Origin: Frateuria_A sp035944355
Lineage (GTDB): Bacteria > Pseudomonadota > Gammaproteobacteria > Xanthomonadales > Rhodanobacteraceae
Length of the DNA stretch: 64,000 nt
NCBI RefSeq assembly: GCF_035944355.1
Contig: NZ_DASZBH010000010.1
Location: forward strand, 62,001-126,000
Direction: 5' to 3'
Shown here: in pieces, positions 45,046-53,912 of the stretch
Layout of the letters: each line of letters opens with the position of its first letter
How positions within the stretch are numbered: the first letter of the stretch is position 1
Position numbers and translations under genes: made by a program
The notes under the pieces: generated by a model
Database searches by the model: none
Told to the model about the DNA's origin: nothing
Seen by the model: the letters and a program-made list of their open reading frames with translations, nothing else

Positions 45046-47097
45046 TTAACCGTCGGAACCGCCACGCGCGGAGTGGATATCCAACGTGTCTATGGCTTGG
45101 CGCAGGTCCTGCAGTTCCTTGTCCAGCTCGCCGCCGATGTTCATCTGCTCCAACTTCTGGTATGCGTGCAAGGCATCCTTGGTGCGCCCGAGGGCGACGA
45201 GCATGCGGATGTACGTGATCCGATATGCCGATTCAGCAGGCTGTGCAGCCATCGCCTCTTCACTGAGGTTCAAGCCAAGTTGGCGGTCCCCGAGGGCGTT
45301 CCAGGCATAGTCCCCATAGGTGGCTAGCAGGCGGGCGCTGGGGTTCGGATGGGAGAGCGCGGCGAGAAAGGCGTCGACCATGCGCTGCGGGGGCAAGTGG
45401 CAAAGCCCCTCAAGCGCACACTGAGTTAGCGCACTGAGCGAACTCTCGTCCTGCACGCCTGGCCGCCTAGCGCCGAGCTTGGCGATCATGCTGTCCCACC
45501 ACGACTCCTTGAGCGGAAGCCCCATGCGGGAGTTCATGAAGATCAGCGCTTGTTGCGGCAGGATCGAGGAAGAAGGCATGGCCGCAGCTCGTTCGAGTGG
45601 TGCATAGGCCAATCGGGTGAACGGCGAGTCGCGTTCGTAGCGAGAGTAAATGATGTACATGCGCCCGAGTTCGTACTGGGCTCGCGGCGAGTCAGGCGCT
45701 CGGTCTGCCAGCTCTATCGCCAGACGCAGCGGATCGCCCCAGGCGTGAGCGGTCAGGCCTGTGTTTACCGCCCAGAACAGTATGAGCCCGCCGAGCGCCA
45801 CATAGCGAGGCAAGGACATTGGCAGAGGGCGGTCGATTTCACTCGGCAAGGTGGGCATCACCGTCCCAGCGATTCCCGCGCGCGGTGCAGCCAAGAACGG
45901 TACGACTGCGAGCAGAAGACCAAAGCTCGCGAAATAGTTGCGATGTTCGTATATCAATTCCAGCGGGAGAATGGTGCCGGTAAGTAGGTGGCAGGCGAGG
46001 TAGAGCGCCAGCCCAAGCGCGAACAAGGGATGGCTGTGCCGGCTGCGCACGACTGCCCACGCCATCGCCGCCAGAGCGAGCAGGCTGGCGAGTGTGGTCC
46101 AGGGTTGGAGCAATCCGGTCGAGGCGTGGAAGTCATCGTGGTAGAACGAGAGCGCATTAGAGGTGGGTAGCAAGGTCCAGCCGATGTAGTCCGTCACGAT
46201 GCGCGCTTCACTCAGCAGACGTTGCCCGAGCGTGTAATCCCGCGTCGAGAAGGCTCCTGGCGAAAGCACCTGCGGCACGATCCAAGCCAGGCCGGCAAGC
46301 ATCGGCAAGATGAGTACGACGAAGAACAGCAACAGTACGCGCCAGTCGCGGGCGGAGGGAGATGCAGGGCGACGGAAGGCGAAGACGATCCATTCGATGA
46401 GGAACGCGTAAAGCGGCAGCATCACTGCGGTTTCTTTCGCCAGCAGGCCGAATGCGGTAGGCAGGGTGATGCTCAGGACGCAGCCGACAACCCCGCGACC
46501 GCCAGCAAGCATGCGTTGCCGGCTGGCGACGTAGCCGATCAAGCCAAGCAGGACGAAGGCGTTGGCCAGGCTTTCCATCCGTTGGACGATATAGAGCACG
46601 CCGGTCAGATTGATCGGCAGTACCAGCCACGCGGCGGCAATCAGCGCCGCCAGTACGCCGCTGCGGCCGTCGTAGAGATTGTGTGCGGCACGTCCTGAAG
46701 TCGCCGATGCCAGGGTGGCGCGTGTCCGCACGGCAAAAAGCAGGCGGCGTGTTAGCAGGAAGATCAGCAGCCCGTTGATCAGATGGATGAGCAGATTAGT
46801 CAGCTTCATCCAATATGGATCAAGTCCTGCTGCCAGATAGTTCGCGGCGAAGCTGAGTGATGCCAGTGGGCGCTTGAACTCGCTGGAAGGCGAGGACAAG
46901 GCAGCACGTACAAGGCTGGAGAGGTGGGCGTCGGGCGGTTGTACGGCGCGGTTGTCCACGATGTTGGGGTAGTCGTCGAACAGCCAGCCACCCGAAAGGC
47001 CCGGCCAGTAGACGATGGTGGCCAGCAGCAAGGCGAACCCGAGCAGGCCCCACGAGCGCATGCGCGCGCGGGCGTAGTCCTGGTTCAATGGCCTCAT
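45046..47097 (-). CDS. GT-C-like multi-pass membrane protein with C-terminal TPR region (second of tandem pair)
   Basis: A 683-residue inner-membrane protein. About 10-12 TM helices (residues 15-440) are followed by a soluble helical tail with TPR-like repeats (about 455-670) that should face the periplasm. The first periplasmic loop has FDDYPN (D41, D42), the position of the acidic catalytic pair in GT-C glycosyltransferases such as TMTC and PMT. LPLELIYEHRNYF (E384-N387) is shared with its upstream paralogue. Likely role: transfer of a lipid-linked sugar to protein. The gene overlaps the upstream paralogue by ATGA. Confidence 0.75.
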   Translation of the reverse strand: MRPLNQDYARARMRSWGLLGFALLLATIVYWPGLSGGWLFDDYPNIVDNRAVQPPDAHLSSLVRAALSSPSSEFKRPLASLSFAANYLAAGLDPYWMKLTNLLIHLINGLLIFLLTRRLLFAVRTRATLASATSGRAAHNLYDGRSGVLAALIAAAWLVLPINLTGVLYIVQRMESLANAFVLLGLIGYVASRQRMLAGGRGVVGCVLSITLPTAFGLLAKETAVMLPLYAFLIEWIVFAFRRPASPSARDWRVLLLFFVVLILPMLAGLAWIVPQVLSPGAFSTRDYTLGQRLLSEARIVTDYIGWTLLPTSNALSFYHDDFHASTGLLQPWTTLASLLALAAMAWAVVRSRHSHPLFALGLALYLACHLLTGTILPLELIYEHRNYFASFGLLLAVVPFLAAPRAGIAGTVMPTLPSEIDRPLPMSLPRYVALGGLILFWAVNTGLTAHAWGDPLRLAIELADRAPDSPRAQYELGRMYIIYSRYERDSPFTRLAYAPLERAAAMPSSSILPQQALIFMNSRMGLPLKESWWDSMIAKLGARRPGVQDESSLSALTQCALEGLCHLPPQRMVDAFLAALSHPNPSARLLATYGDYAWNALGDRQLGLNLSEEAMAAQPAESAYRITYIRMLVALGRTKDALHAYQKLEQMNIGGELDKELQDLRQAIDTLDIHSARGGSDG

Positions 47098-49160
47098 TCG
47101 CTCCTCACCTCTTTGCTGCGTGCATCTTCAAGCAGTGTAGCGCGCAGCCGGCTCAGCTCCCGATTCCAATAGCCTTGTCGGCGCAGAATCCAGGCATGGA
47201 TGCGCGGCATGCCGAATGGAGGGTGATAGGCGTCACCTGACTTCGCGGCGGACGCTTGCATGGCGTCGTAATGCGACAGGTGCGCCAGCCCAAGCTCCGG
47301 GTAGCCGGCCGACCCAAGTATGGCAGCCTGCCGCATGGCGGCTTCTACTCGAATCTGCTGATCGAGCGCCTTGTCGAAGTACGTCAATGCCTCCCTTGCC
47401 CGCCCTCGGGTAAGCGCAAGACGTCCCTGAAGATAAGCCACATCCTGACGCCTCCCGGGGCTCGCCATCAGCCGTTGGTTTTTATCCGCCGCTTCTAATA
47501 GAAGTTCTATGTGAGAGAAATCGGCTTGCGGACAGGCCGGATGGGCGGCGCCGTCGATCGCGCGCTCGAACCAATGGGAGAGCAGCGTCCCGGGATCGGT
47601 GGTCAATCGCAGCGCCTGTTCCGTGGCGGCAAAGGTCGCCGGGGTTACACCGCCGATTTGGCACTCAGCGCCAAACAGGTTTATCGCCAACTGGATTTCG
47701 CCGGGGGAGCGGGAAAGCCCTCGGCGCAGTGAAGGTATGGCCAGATCCGGATGGCCGCTCGCAATGAGCGCTTGCGCCGCATTGGCTTGCGCGCGTGGGG
47801 AACTCGGGTTGATCCGAACCCAAAGCAGCGCTTGTTCACGCGTATTGCCCCACAGATCCGAACGGGCATGGGTCATCACGGCCAGAACTGCCATGAGCGA
47901 TATGGCCAAGGCTGCTCGTGGTACGACCCGTGTCAGCAGGACGGGTTCCTGTCCTGCGCGTGCTTGTGGCACCGCGCAGATCCACAGGCTCAAAGGCCAG
48001 AACAGCAGCATCGCAGGCATGTAGTTCCGGTGCTCGAAATAGAGCTCAAGCGGCAGAACTGTGGACTCGACCAAATGCCCGCCGAAGAAGAACAGCAGCG
48101 CCAGGGATACTGCCGGCCGCCTGCGCCGCAGGCCGAAGCCGAGCGCCAACAAGGCGAGCACGAACGCAATCGCGTACAGGGTTGATGGTGGATCGACAAG
48201 CGAGTGCGAGGCAAGCAACTGGTCGTTGAATAGCCCGCTGGTATAGGGGGGCGGTATCCACAGCAAACGCAGGTAATCGGTGATTACCCGTGGCTCGGTG
48301 AGCATCCGCTGGCCTATGGTCCACGGCCGCCCGTGGGTCTCTCCGGCGAGGATGTCTGGCACGCCCTGGAACAGGAGCCAGCACACGATTGCCAGGGAGG
48401 GCAGCCAAAGGAAAAACACCCGAACCAGGCCGTAGCGGCTCGTGGAGCGCTGTGCGTCGTTGGCAAGGGTGTCTGGGTGCGTATACAAGGGCCCGAGCAG
48501 CACCCACTCGATGATCCACGCAAGCAGAGGCAACAGGACTCCGTTGGCCTTGCTGAGCGTCGCCAGTAGCGTGCCGCCACCGAGGCCGGCGATACACCAC
48601 AGGGTTCCTGCAATGGAGCGGCCCTCCGCATACTGGGCGCGGCCATGCATCCACGTCAGGAGGCCAAGCAGCACGAAAGTCGCGGGCAGCATGGCTTCAC
48701 GTTGGACGACGTACAGAGTTGTCGACACGAAAAGCGGATGCAACAGCCAGAGGCCGGTACCGAGCGCCGCCGCCACGTCGGCTCGTGTACAAACGCTGGG
48801 TGGCCTGTTGACTGTCAGTGCGCGCCCCAGCCGCAGCAGCAGTAGGAACAACAGCAGTCCGTTAAGCAGGTGCAGCACGAGGTTGGTGCGCTTGAAAAAG
48901 AATGGATCTGCAGGCCAGTCCTGGGCGTCGATCAAGAAACTTAGCAAGGCCAGCGGACGGCCTGTGGGGTCCGCTGTACCGGAAGTGATGTATCGCCAGA
49001 AACTGGCGGCGTTATCCACCGGCCCGGTAGCACCCAGTGTGGGCAGATTGGCGAAATCATCAAACAGGAAAGAGCCATGAAGGCCGGGCGCGTAGGCCGC
49101 TATGGCGATTACGGCAATTACGGCATAGAGCGCCGTCGAGAGAATGATTTGCCTGCGCAT
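47094..49160 (-). CDS. GT-C-like multi-pass membrane protein with C-terminal TPR region (first of tandem pair)
   Basis: A 688-residue paralogue of the downstream gene with the same plan: TM1, periplasmic FDDFAN (D34, D35), multiple TM helices, LPLELYFEHRNYM (E376-N379), then a TPR-like tail from about residue 440 with PEGQ-like helical repeats (for example AYLQGRLALTRGRAREALTYFDKAL). The start MRRQIIL at 49160 is chosen; an ATG 51 bases upstream lies inside the terminator stem of the pilin gene. Position immediately after pilA recalls pilin glycosyltransferases TfpO and TfpW, though the fold plan differs. Function is inference. Confidence 0.75.
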   Translation of the reverse strand: MRRQIILSTALYAVIAVIAIAAYAPGLHGSFLFDDFANLPTLGATGPVDNAASFWRYITSGTADPTGRPLALLSFLIDAQDWPADPFFFKRTNLVLHLLNGLLLFLLLLRLGRALTVNRPPSVCTRADVAAALGTGLWLLHPLFVSTTLYVVQREAMLPATFVLLGLLTWMHGRAQYAEGRSIAGTLWCIAGLGGGTLLATLSKANGVLLPLLAWIIEWVLLGPLYTHPDTLANDAQRSTSRYGLVRVFFLWLPSLAIVCWLLFQGVPDILAGETHGRPWTIGQRMLTEPRVITDYLRLLWIPPPYTSGLFNDQLLASHSLVDPPSTLYAIAFVLALLALGFGLRRRRPAVSLALLFFFGGHLVESTVLPLELYFEHRNYMPAMLLFWPLSLWICAVPQARAGQEPVLLTRVVPRAALAISLMAVLAVMTHARSDLWGNTREQALLWVRINPSSPRAQANAAQALIASGHPDLAIPSLRRGLSRSPGEIQLAINLFGAECQIGGVTPATFAATEQALRLTTDPGTLLSHWFERAIDGAAHPACPQADFSHIELLLEAADKNQRLMASPGRRQDVAYLQGRLALTRGRAREALTYFDKALDQQIRVEAAMRQAAILGSAGYPELGLAHLSHYDAMQASAAKSGDAYHPPFGMPRIHAWILRRQGYWNRELSRLRATLLEDARSKEVRSE

Positions 49161-49170
49161 CGATAATTCC

Positions 49171-49200
49171 AAAAAAGAAGGGCCGCGTGAGCGGCCCTTC
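49171..49200 (-). terminator. terminator between pilin gene and glycan genes
   Basis: On the minus strand GAAGGGCCGC / GCGGCCCTTC, a perfect 10-bp stem with a 4-base loop, then a C and six T residues, starting 26 bases after the pilin stop. It would keep pilin mRNA abundant while leaving low read-through into the GT-C genes. Confidence 0.9.
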
Positions 49201-49225
49201 CGAACATACACGAGCTTACGGCTGA

Positions 49226-49678
49226 TTAGCGGCAGGACGACGGCAGATACTTCGCGGCCATCTGGCTATTACCAGATTTGCAGACCCACGCGATGCTGCC
49301 CACGCTGGGCGACGGCGAAAGCAGGAGTTGTGCACCATTGATATGGTTATTGGCCTTGCTGCCAAAAGTTCCAGAACCACCGTACGCAACCGTAATCAAA
49401 CCGTTAGCGACAGTAACGGAGCTCACATAGCTACCGCCGATGCTAGCGGCGGAGGCGAGACCCGCGGACTGGTTGCTGGTCGGCATATGACCGGCATTGG
49501 AGTAGAACTCCGCCACTGCGGTCTTGGAGCCGTCAGCCAAGCTCATGCCCTCAGACACCTGCGAACGGATGGTGTAGTCCTGGTAGGCCGGGATGGCGAT
49601 GGCCGCCAGGATGGCGATGATCGCGACCACGATCATCAGCTCGATCAGGGTGAAGCCTTTCTGCAGATTCTTCTTCAT
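49226..49678 (-). CDS. pilA: type IV major pilin (first copy)
   Basis: A 150-residue prepilin. Leader MKKNLQKG is cut by PilD before F9; the mature N-terminus FTLIELMIVVAIIAILAAIA has the conserved glutamate at +5 (E13). The C-terminal disulfide loop is formed by cysteines in WVCKSG and PSSCR. GAGGAA lies 7 bases before the ATG. A sigma-54 type promoter lies about 130 bases upstream. The mature start is almost identical to that of the next pilin, while the surface region differs. Confidence 0.95.
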   Translation of the reverse strand: MKKNLQKGFTLIELMIVVAIIAILAAIAIPAYQDYTIRSQVSEGMSLADGSKTAVAEFYSNAGHMPTSNQSAGLASAASIGGSYVSSVTVANGLITVAYGGSGTFGSKANNHINGAQLLLSPSPSVGSIAWVCKSGNSQMAAKYLPSSCR

Positions 49679-49803
49679 GGTGGTTCCTCTGTACTGGTTA
49701 GCTAACCGTTTGATGCCCCCTGAGCCCCGGTCCCGGATCCCCCTAGGCGGAATCGGACCCCACATGCTGCGGTCAGGAACGACCAGGAAGCTCGCGGTGT
49801 TCG

Positions 49804-49820
49804 AAGCAGCTTGCGTGCCA
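49804..49820 (-). promoter_or_regulatory. sigma-54 promoter of the first pilin gene
   Basis: TGGCACGCAAGCTGCTT has GG and GC elements exactly 10 bases apart and matches TGGCACGnnnnTTGCW at all but one position. It predicts a start site near 49794 and a leader of about 115 bases. PilA genes are commonly driven by RpoN with PilR. The remainder of the 328-base gap between the two pilin genes holds no gene. Confidence 0.8.
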
Positions 49821-50006
49821 CGCTCGCTGCTTACTTATTGCCGCATAGCTTTAGGCCGGGTGATTGTGCACGTCGTCACGTATGTCTACAACCTGTGTGC
49901 TTATTGAGCTCGTCGCCTGCGGAAGCGTGATCAGGACGACATCCGGGCATGTGTCCCGCAGCGACGACTACTGACGAAATTTGTCAACAAGGCGCCTAGC
50001 AGGAGG

Positions 50007-50450
50007 TCACGTCCGGCAAGACGACGGCAGATATTTTGCCTTCAGCGTCGTCCCCGTGCCTCCGCACGTCCAGGTGATGCTCCCCACATGCGTCACCGGC
50101 GAGAGAACCAGCTGAGATGTACGAATGGAGTCGTTTGCCTTTGGGCCTGCGAACGCTACACGGATCTTGCCACCCGTAACGTCCACGCCCGAAACGTAGG
50201 TACCGGAGATCGACGTGGTATTGGCGAGCCCGGCAGACTGGTTGTTGGGCGGGAACCGGCCGGTGTTGGACACGAAATCCCACACGGCCGCCTTCGCTCC
50301 GGTAGACAGGCTCATGCCCTCCGTCACCTGCGCCCGGACGGTGTAGTCCTGGTAGGCCGGGATGGCGATGGCGGCCAGGATGGCGATGATCGCGACCACG
50401 ATCATCAGTTCGATCAAGGTGAAGCCTCGTACGGCTTGCGTGCGGTGCAT
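50007..50450 (-). CDS. pilA: type IV major pilin (second copy)
   Basis: A 147-residue prepilin. Leader MHRTQAVRG, cut before F10; E14 is the +5 glutamate. Mature helix identical to the first pilin over the first 24 residues, then DYTVRAQVTEGMSLSTG. Disulfide loop between cysteines in WTCGG and PSSCRT. The globular part diverges from its neighbour, notably at the start of the beta region and the loop. GGGGA lies about 8 bases before the ATG. No terminator is obvious after the stop, so it may run into the first copy. Confidence 0.95.
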   Translation of the reverse strand: MHRTQAVRGFTLIELMIVVAIIAILAAIAIPAYQDYTVRAQVTEGMSLSTGAKAAVWDFVSNTGRFPPNNQSAGLANTTSISGTYVSGVDVTGGKIRVAFAGPKANDSIRTSQLVLSPVTHVGSITWTCGGTGTTLKAKYLPSSCRT

Positions 50451-50479
50451 GGTGGATTCCCCTGGTAGACGCCGGAATA

Positions 50480-50496
50480 AGGCAGATTTCGTACCA
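50480..50496 (-). promoter_or_regulatory. sigma-54 promoter of the second pilin gene
   Basis: TGGTACGAAATCTGCCT has GG and GC exactly 10 bases apart, with three departures from the full consensus. It lies 33 bases before the pilin ATG, giving a leader of about 20 bases. Confidence 0.7.
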
Positions 50497-50628
50497 AACT
50501 AGCCTGATCGCCTGTGATCCACAGCACGCGGCCGCGTGCTGGAGGCGGTTGCGGCACCAGGCGCTTCCTTGCGCCGCCACGCGCCTGCCCGTACCGTGAC
50601 CCGCTGATCAACCATAGGGGATCGTCTC

Positions 50629-52740
50629 ATGAAGCCGCTGTTCGCCGCGCTCGCACTCGGCCTGCTCGCCGCGCCCGCATTCGCCGCAGACCTGGAAACC
50701 CACGCGCCGCACCCGTTCAACGTGCGCGATCTGGTGATGATGGACCGGGTGAGTGACCCGCAGCTTTCGCCCGATGGTCGCTATGCGGCCTTTGGCGTGC
50801 GCAGCACGGACTACGCGGCGAACAAGGGCGTCAACGCGATCTACGTGCTCGACCTCAAGAAGGGTGGTGCGCCGGTCAAGGTGGCGGACAAGGGCGGTTC
50901 GGCGCGCTGGGCGCCCGATGGGCATCGCCTTTATTACGTAGCGGCCTCCGAGGGCGTATCCCAGCTGTGGCGACTGGATCTGGGAACGGGCGATGGTGGC
51001 CTGAATCTGGCCGGACACGGGGCGGCGGTGCAGGTCAGCCATGCGGCGCTGGATCTGGGCGGCTACAAGCTGTCGCCGGACGGCAAGAGCGTCCTGCTTT
51101 CCTATGAGGTGTACACCGATTGCGCCGACCTGGCCTGCACCAAGGAGCGCGTCGACGGCCGCGAAAAGAACAAGGCCACCGGCACCGTCTACGACAAGTT
51201 GTTCGTGCGTCACTGGGATACCTGGGCGAACGGCCGGCGCAACCAGCTTTTCATTGGCCGCTTCGACGACACGGGCATGCTGCCGGCCGAGCCCACGCTG
51301 CTCAGCCGAGGCATCGATGGCGACGTTCCCAGCAAGCCTTTCGGCGACGAGAGCGAGTTCGCCTTCTCGCCCGACGGGCAGACCGTCTATTTCGACGCGC
51401 GCATCGCCGGCACCAGCGAGCCGTGGTCGACCAACTTCGACGTCTACCGCGTGCCGGCCGACGGCTCCGCCGCGCCGCAGAACCTCACCGAGGCGAACAA
51501 GGCATGGGATGCCAACCCGGTGCCGTCGCCCGACGGCAAGACGCTTTACTACCTGGCGATGAAGGAGCCCGGTTTCGAAGCCGACCGTTTCGCCATCATG
51601 GCGATGGACCTGCACAGCGGCACCACCCGCGAGCTCGATCCGCAATGGGACCGTTCGGCCGGCGCGCTCACCATCAGTGCCGACGGCAAGACGCTCTACG
51701 CCACGGCCGACGATGAGGGCCAGCATCCGCTGTTCGCCATCGATGCAGCCAGCGGCAAGGTCAGCAAACTGGTCGGCGATGGGGCGGTCGGCGGCTATTC
51801 GCTGCAGAGTGGCCGCCTGCTGCTGGCGCGCGATGACCTCAAGCGTCCGGTCGACCTCTACCTTGCCGATGCCAACGGCCGCGGCCTCAAGCAGGTCACC
51901 CACTTCAACGCCGAGCGGCTGAAGAACGCCAGGATGGGCGACTTCGAGTTCTTCACCTTCAAGGGCTGGAACGACGAAACGGTGCAGGGCTACGTCGTCA
52001 AGCCGGTCGGTTACAAGCACGGCAAGAAGTATCCAGTCGCCTTCATCATCCACGGCGGCCCGCAGGGCGCGATGAGCAACGACTGGAGCTACCGCTGGAA
52101 CCCGCAGACCTACGCGGGGAAGGGCTTCGCCGTAGTCACGGTGAACTTCCACGGCTCGACCGGCTACGGCCAGGCCTTCACCGATTCGATCTCGGGCGAC
52201 TGGGGCGGCAAGCCGCTGGCGGACCTCAAGGCCGGCTGGAAGGCCGCGCTGGACAAGTACAGCTTCCTCGATGGCGACCGTGCCTGTGCGCTGGGCGCCA
52301 GCTACGGCGGCTACATGATTTACTGGATCGCCGGCGTGTGGAACCAGCCGTGGAAGTGCCTGGTCGACCACGACGGCGTGTTCGATGCGCGCATGATGTA
52401 CTACGCCACCGAGGAGCTGTGGTTCGAGGAGAAGGAGAACGGCGGCACGCAGTTCGAACATCCCGAGAACTACGAGCGCTTCAACCCGATCGACCACGTC
52501 AAGGACTGGCGCGTGCCGATGCTGGTCGTCCACAGCGGTCAGGATTTCCGCATCCCGATCACCCAGGGCCTGGGCGCCTTCACCGCGCTGCAGCGCCGTG
52601 GCATTCCCAGCGAGTTCCTCACCTTCCCCGACGAGAACCACTGGGTGCTCAAGCCGCAGAACAGCGTGATGTGGCACGAGACGGTCAATGCCTGGCTCAA
52701 GCGCTGGACCTCCGGGGACGGGACCAAGCAGGCGCAGTGA
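50629..52740 (+). CDS. exported S9 family prolyl oligopeptidase-type peptidase
   Basis: A 703-residue exported serine peptidase (DPP IV / acylaminoacyl peptidase-like). A signal peptide ends at AFA/ADL. Residues about 40-420 form a beta-propeller with WD40-like SPDG repeats. The alpha/beta hydrolase domain has HGGPQGAMSNDW, nucleophile Ser in GASYGGYM, Asp in HSGQDFRIP and His in DENHWVL. It should trim peptides in the periplasm. It is divergent from the pilin genes and ends at a hairpin terminator. Confidence 0.94.
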   Translation: MKPLFAALALGLLAAPAFAADLETHAPHPFNVRDLVMMDRVSDPQLSPDGRYAAFGVRSTDYAANKGVNAIYVLDLKKGGAPVKVADKGGSARWAPDGHRLYYVAASEGVSQLWRLDLGTGDGGLNLAGHGAAVQVSHAALDLGGYKLSPDGKSVLLSYEVYTDCADLACTKERVDGREKNKATGTVYDKLFVRHWDTWANGRRNQLFIGRFDDTGMLPAEPTLLSRGIDGDVPSKPFGDESEFAFSPDGQTVYFDARIAGTSEPWSTNFDVYRVPADGSAAPQNLTEANKAWDANPVPSPDGKTLYYLAMKEPGFEADRFAIMAMDLHSGTTRELDPQWDRSAGALTISADGKTLYATADDEGQHPLFAIDAASGKVSKLVGDGAVGGYSLQSGRLLLARDDLKRPVDLYLADANGRGLKQVTHFNAERLKNARMGDFEFFTFKGWNDETVQGYVVKPVGYKHGKKYPVAFIIHGGPQGAMSNDWSYRWNPQTYAGKGFAVVTVNFHGSTGYGQAFTDSISGDWGGKPLADLKAGWKAALDKYSFLDGDRACALGASYGGYMIYWIAGVWNQPWKCLVDHDGVFDARMMYYATEELWFEEKENGGTQFEHPENYERFNPIDHVKDWRVPMLVVHSGQDFRIPITQGLGAFTALQRRGIPSEFLTFPDENHWVLKPQNSVMWHETVNAWLKRWTSGDGTKQAQ

Positions 52741-52763
52741 ACGCGCCTAAGCCATGCATGAAG

Positions 52764-52787
52764 AAACGGCGGCCCAGGCCGCCGTTT
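52764..52787. terminator. bidirectional hairpin between S9 peptidase and corA
   Basis: AAACGGCGGCC / GGCCGCCGTTT, a perfect 11-bp stem with a 2-base spacer, between convergent genes. A-rich and T-rich arm ends can serve both directions. Confidence 0.75.
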
Positions 52788-52809
52788 CCTTGTCACCGTC
52801 AACCGGGGC

Positions 52810-53823
52810 TCATAGCCACTTGGCCCGCTTCAGCAGGACGTAGATGCTGCCGACCACGCCGATCACGAGCGCGATCACCAGCGGATAGGCCCATGGCTTG
52901 TTGAGTTCGGGCATGTGCGTGAAGTTCATGCCGTACCAGCTGGTAAGCAGGGTCGGTGCGGCCAGCATCGCGGCGTATCCGGCCAGCCGCTTCATCACTT
53001 CGTTCTGGCCGAAGGTGACCAGCGAAAGGTTGACGTTGATCGCCGCGGCCAGCATCTCGCGCATCGCGCTGATCGATTCGTTCACGCGGAACACGTGGTC
53101 GTACACGTCGCGGAAATAGACGCGCAGCTCGTCGGGAATCAGCTGAGGGTGGTGCCGCACCAGCTGGCTGGTGATGTCCTGCAGTGGCGCAACTGCCAGG
53201 CGCAGGGTCATCAGGTCGCGTTGCATGTCGTAGAGCCGCCGCACGGTGCTGCGCTTGAAGGTCTCGGCGAAGATGTCCGCTTCCAGCTGGTGAAGCTCCT
53301 CGCGGAAGTCGCGCACGATCGGCAGCAGGTTGTCGACGATGAAGTCGAGCACTCCGTACAGGCCATAGCTCGGGCCGTTGCGCATCAGTCCGCGCGCCTG
53401 CTCGCAGGCGCGACGTGCCGGGGCGTACGACAGCGAGGCGCCATGGCGCACCGTCACCAGGTAGCGGGCGCCGAAGAAGATCTGGGTCTCGCCGAAGGCG
53501 AGGTTGCCGTCGACCAGCTGGGCGGTCTGCACCACCAGGAATAAAGAATCCCCATAGGCCTCCAGCTTGGTGCGCTGGTGCGCCTTGTGCGCGTCCTCCA
53601 CCGCCAGGTCGTGCAGGTCGAACTCTTCCTGAAGCTTCAGCAGCAGCGCTTCGTCCGGCTCGTGCAAGCCCACCCAGACGAAGGTGCCCGGCTCCCGCAA
53701 CACATCGCTGATGGCATCGAGGGTGATCTCACCGATACGGCTGCCGTCGCCGCGATAGGCAACGCAGTTGACGACCCTGCTGTCGGCGGCGGGATGGGGT
53801 GGCGAGGGCTGAATGGCTGTCAT
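52810..53823 (-). CDS. corA: CorA magnesium/cobalt transporter family protein
   Basis: A 337-residue channel subunit. A large cytosolic N-terminal domain (alpha/beta plus long helices) is followed by two C-terminal TM helices. The selectivity motif YGMNF (G298-M299-N300) ends TM1 and is followed by MPEL in the loop; the C-terminus is basic (KRAKWL). It forms pentamers carrying Mg2+ inward. The ATG at 53823 is chosen because sequence upstream has no homology. Confidence 0.95.
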   Translation of the reverse strand: MTAIQPSPPHPAADSRVVNCVAYRGDGSRIGEITLDAISDVLREPGTFVWVGLHEPDEALLLKLQEEFDLHDLAVEDAHKAHQRTKLEAYGDSLFLVVQTAQLVDGNLAFGETQIFFGARYLVTVRHGASLSYAPARRACEQARGLMRNGPSYGLYGVLDFIVDNLLPIVRDFREELHQLEADIFAETFKRSTVRRLYDMQRDLMTLRLAVAPLQDITSQLVRHHPQLIPDELRVYFRDVYDHVFRVNESISAMREMLAAAINVNLSLVTFGQNEVMKRLAGYAAMLAAPTLLTSWYGMNFTHMPELNKPWAYPLVIALVIGVVGSIYVLLKRAKWL

Positions 53824-53912
53824 CGCGGCATAGTGCGCGGCGACCCCACGCCAGGCAATGGATGCCGGAAGGAACAGTGGGCGCCGGGGCGCATCGGCAG
53901 GGATGTAGCGCG

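Noticed and set aside
49161..49211. A longer start for the first GT-C gene
   Set aside because: The extra codons lie in the terminator stem after pilA; the ATG at 49160 leads directly into the first TM helix.
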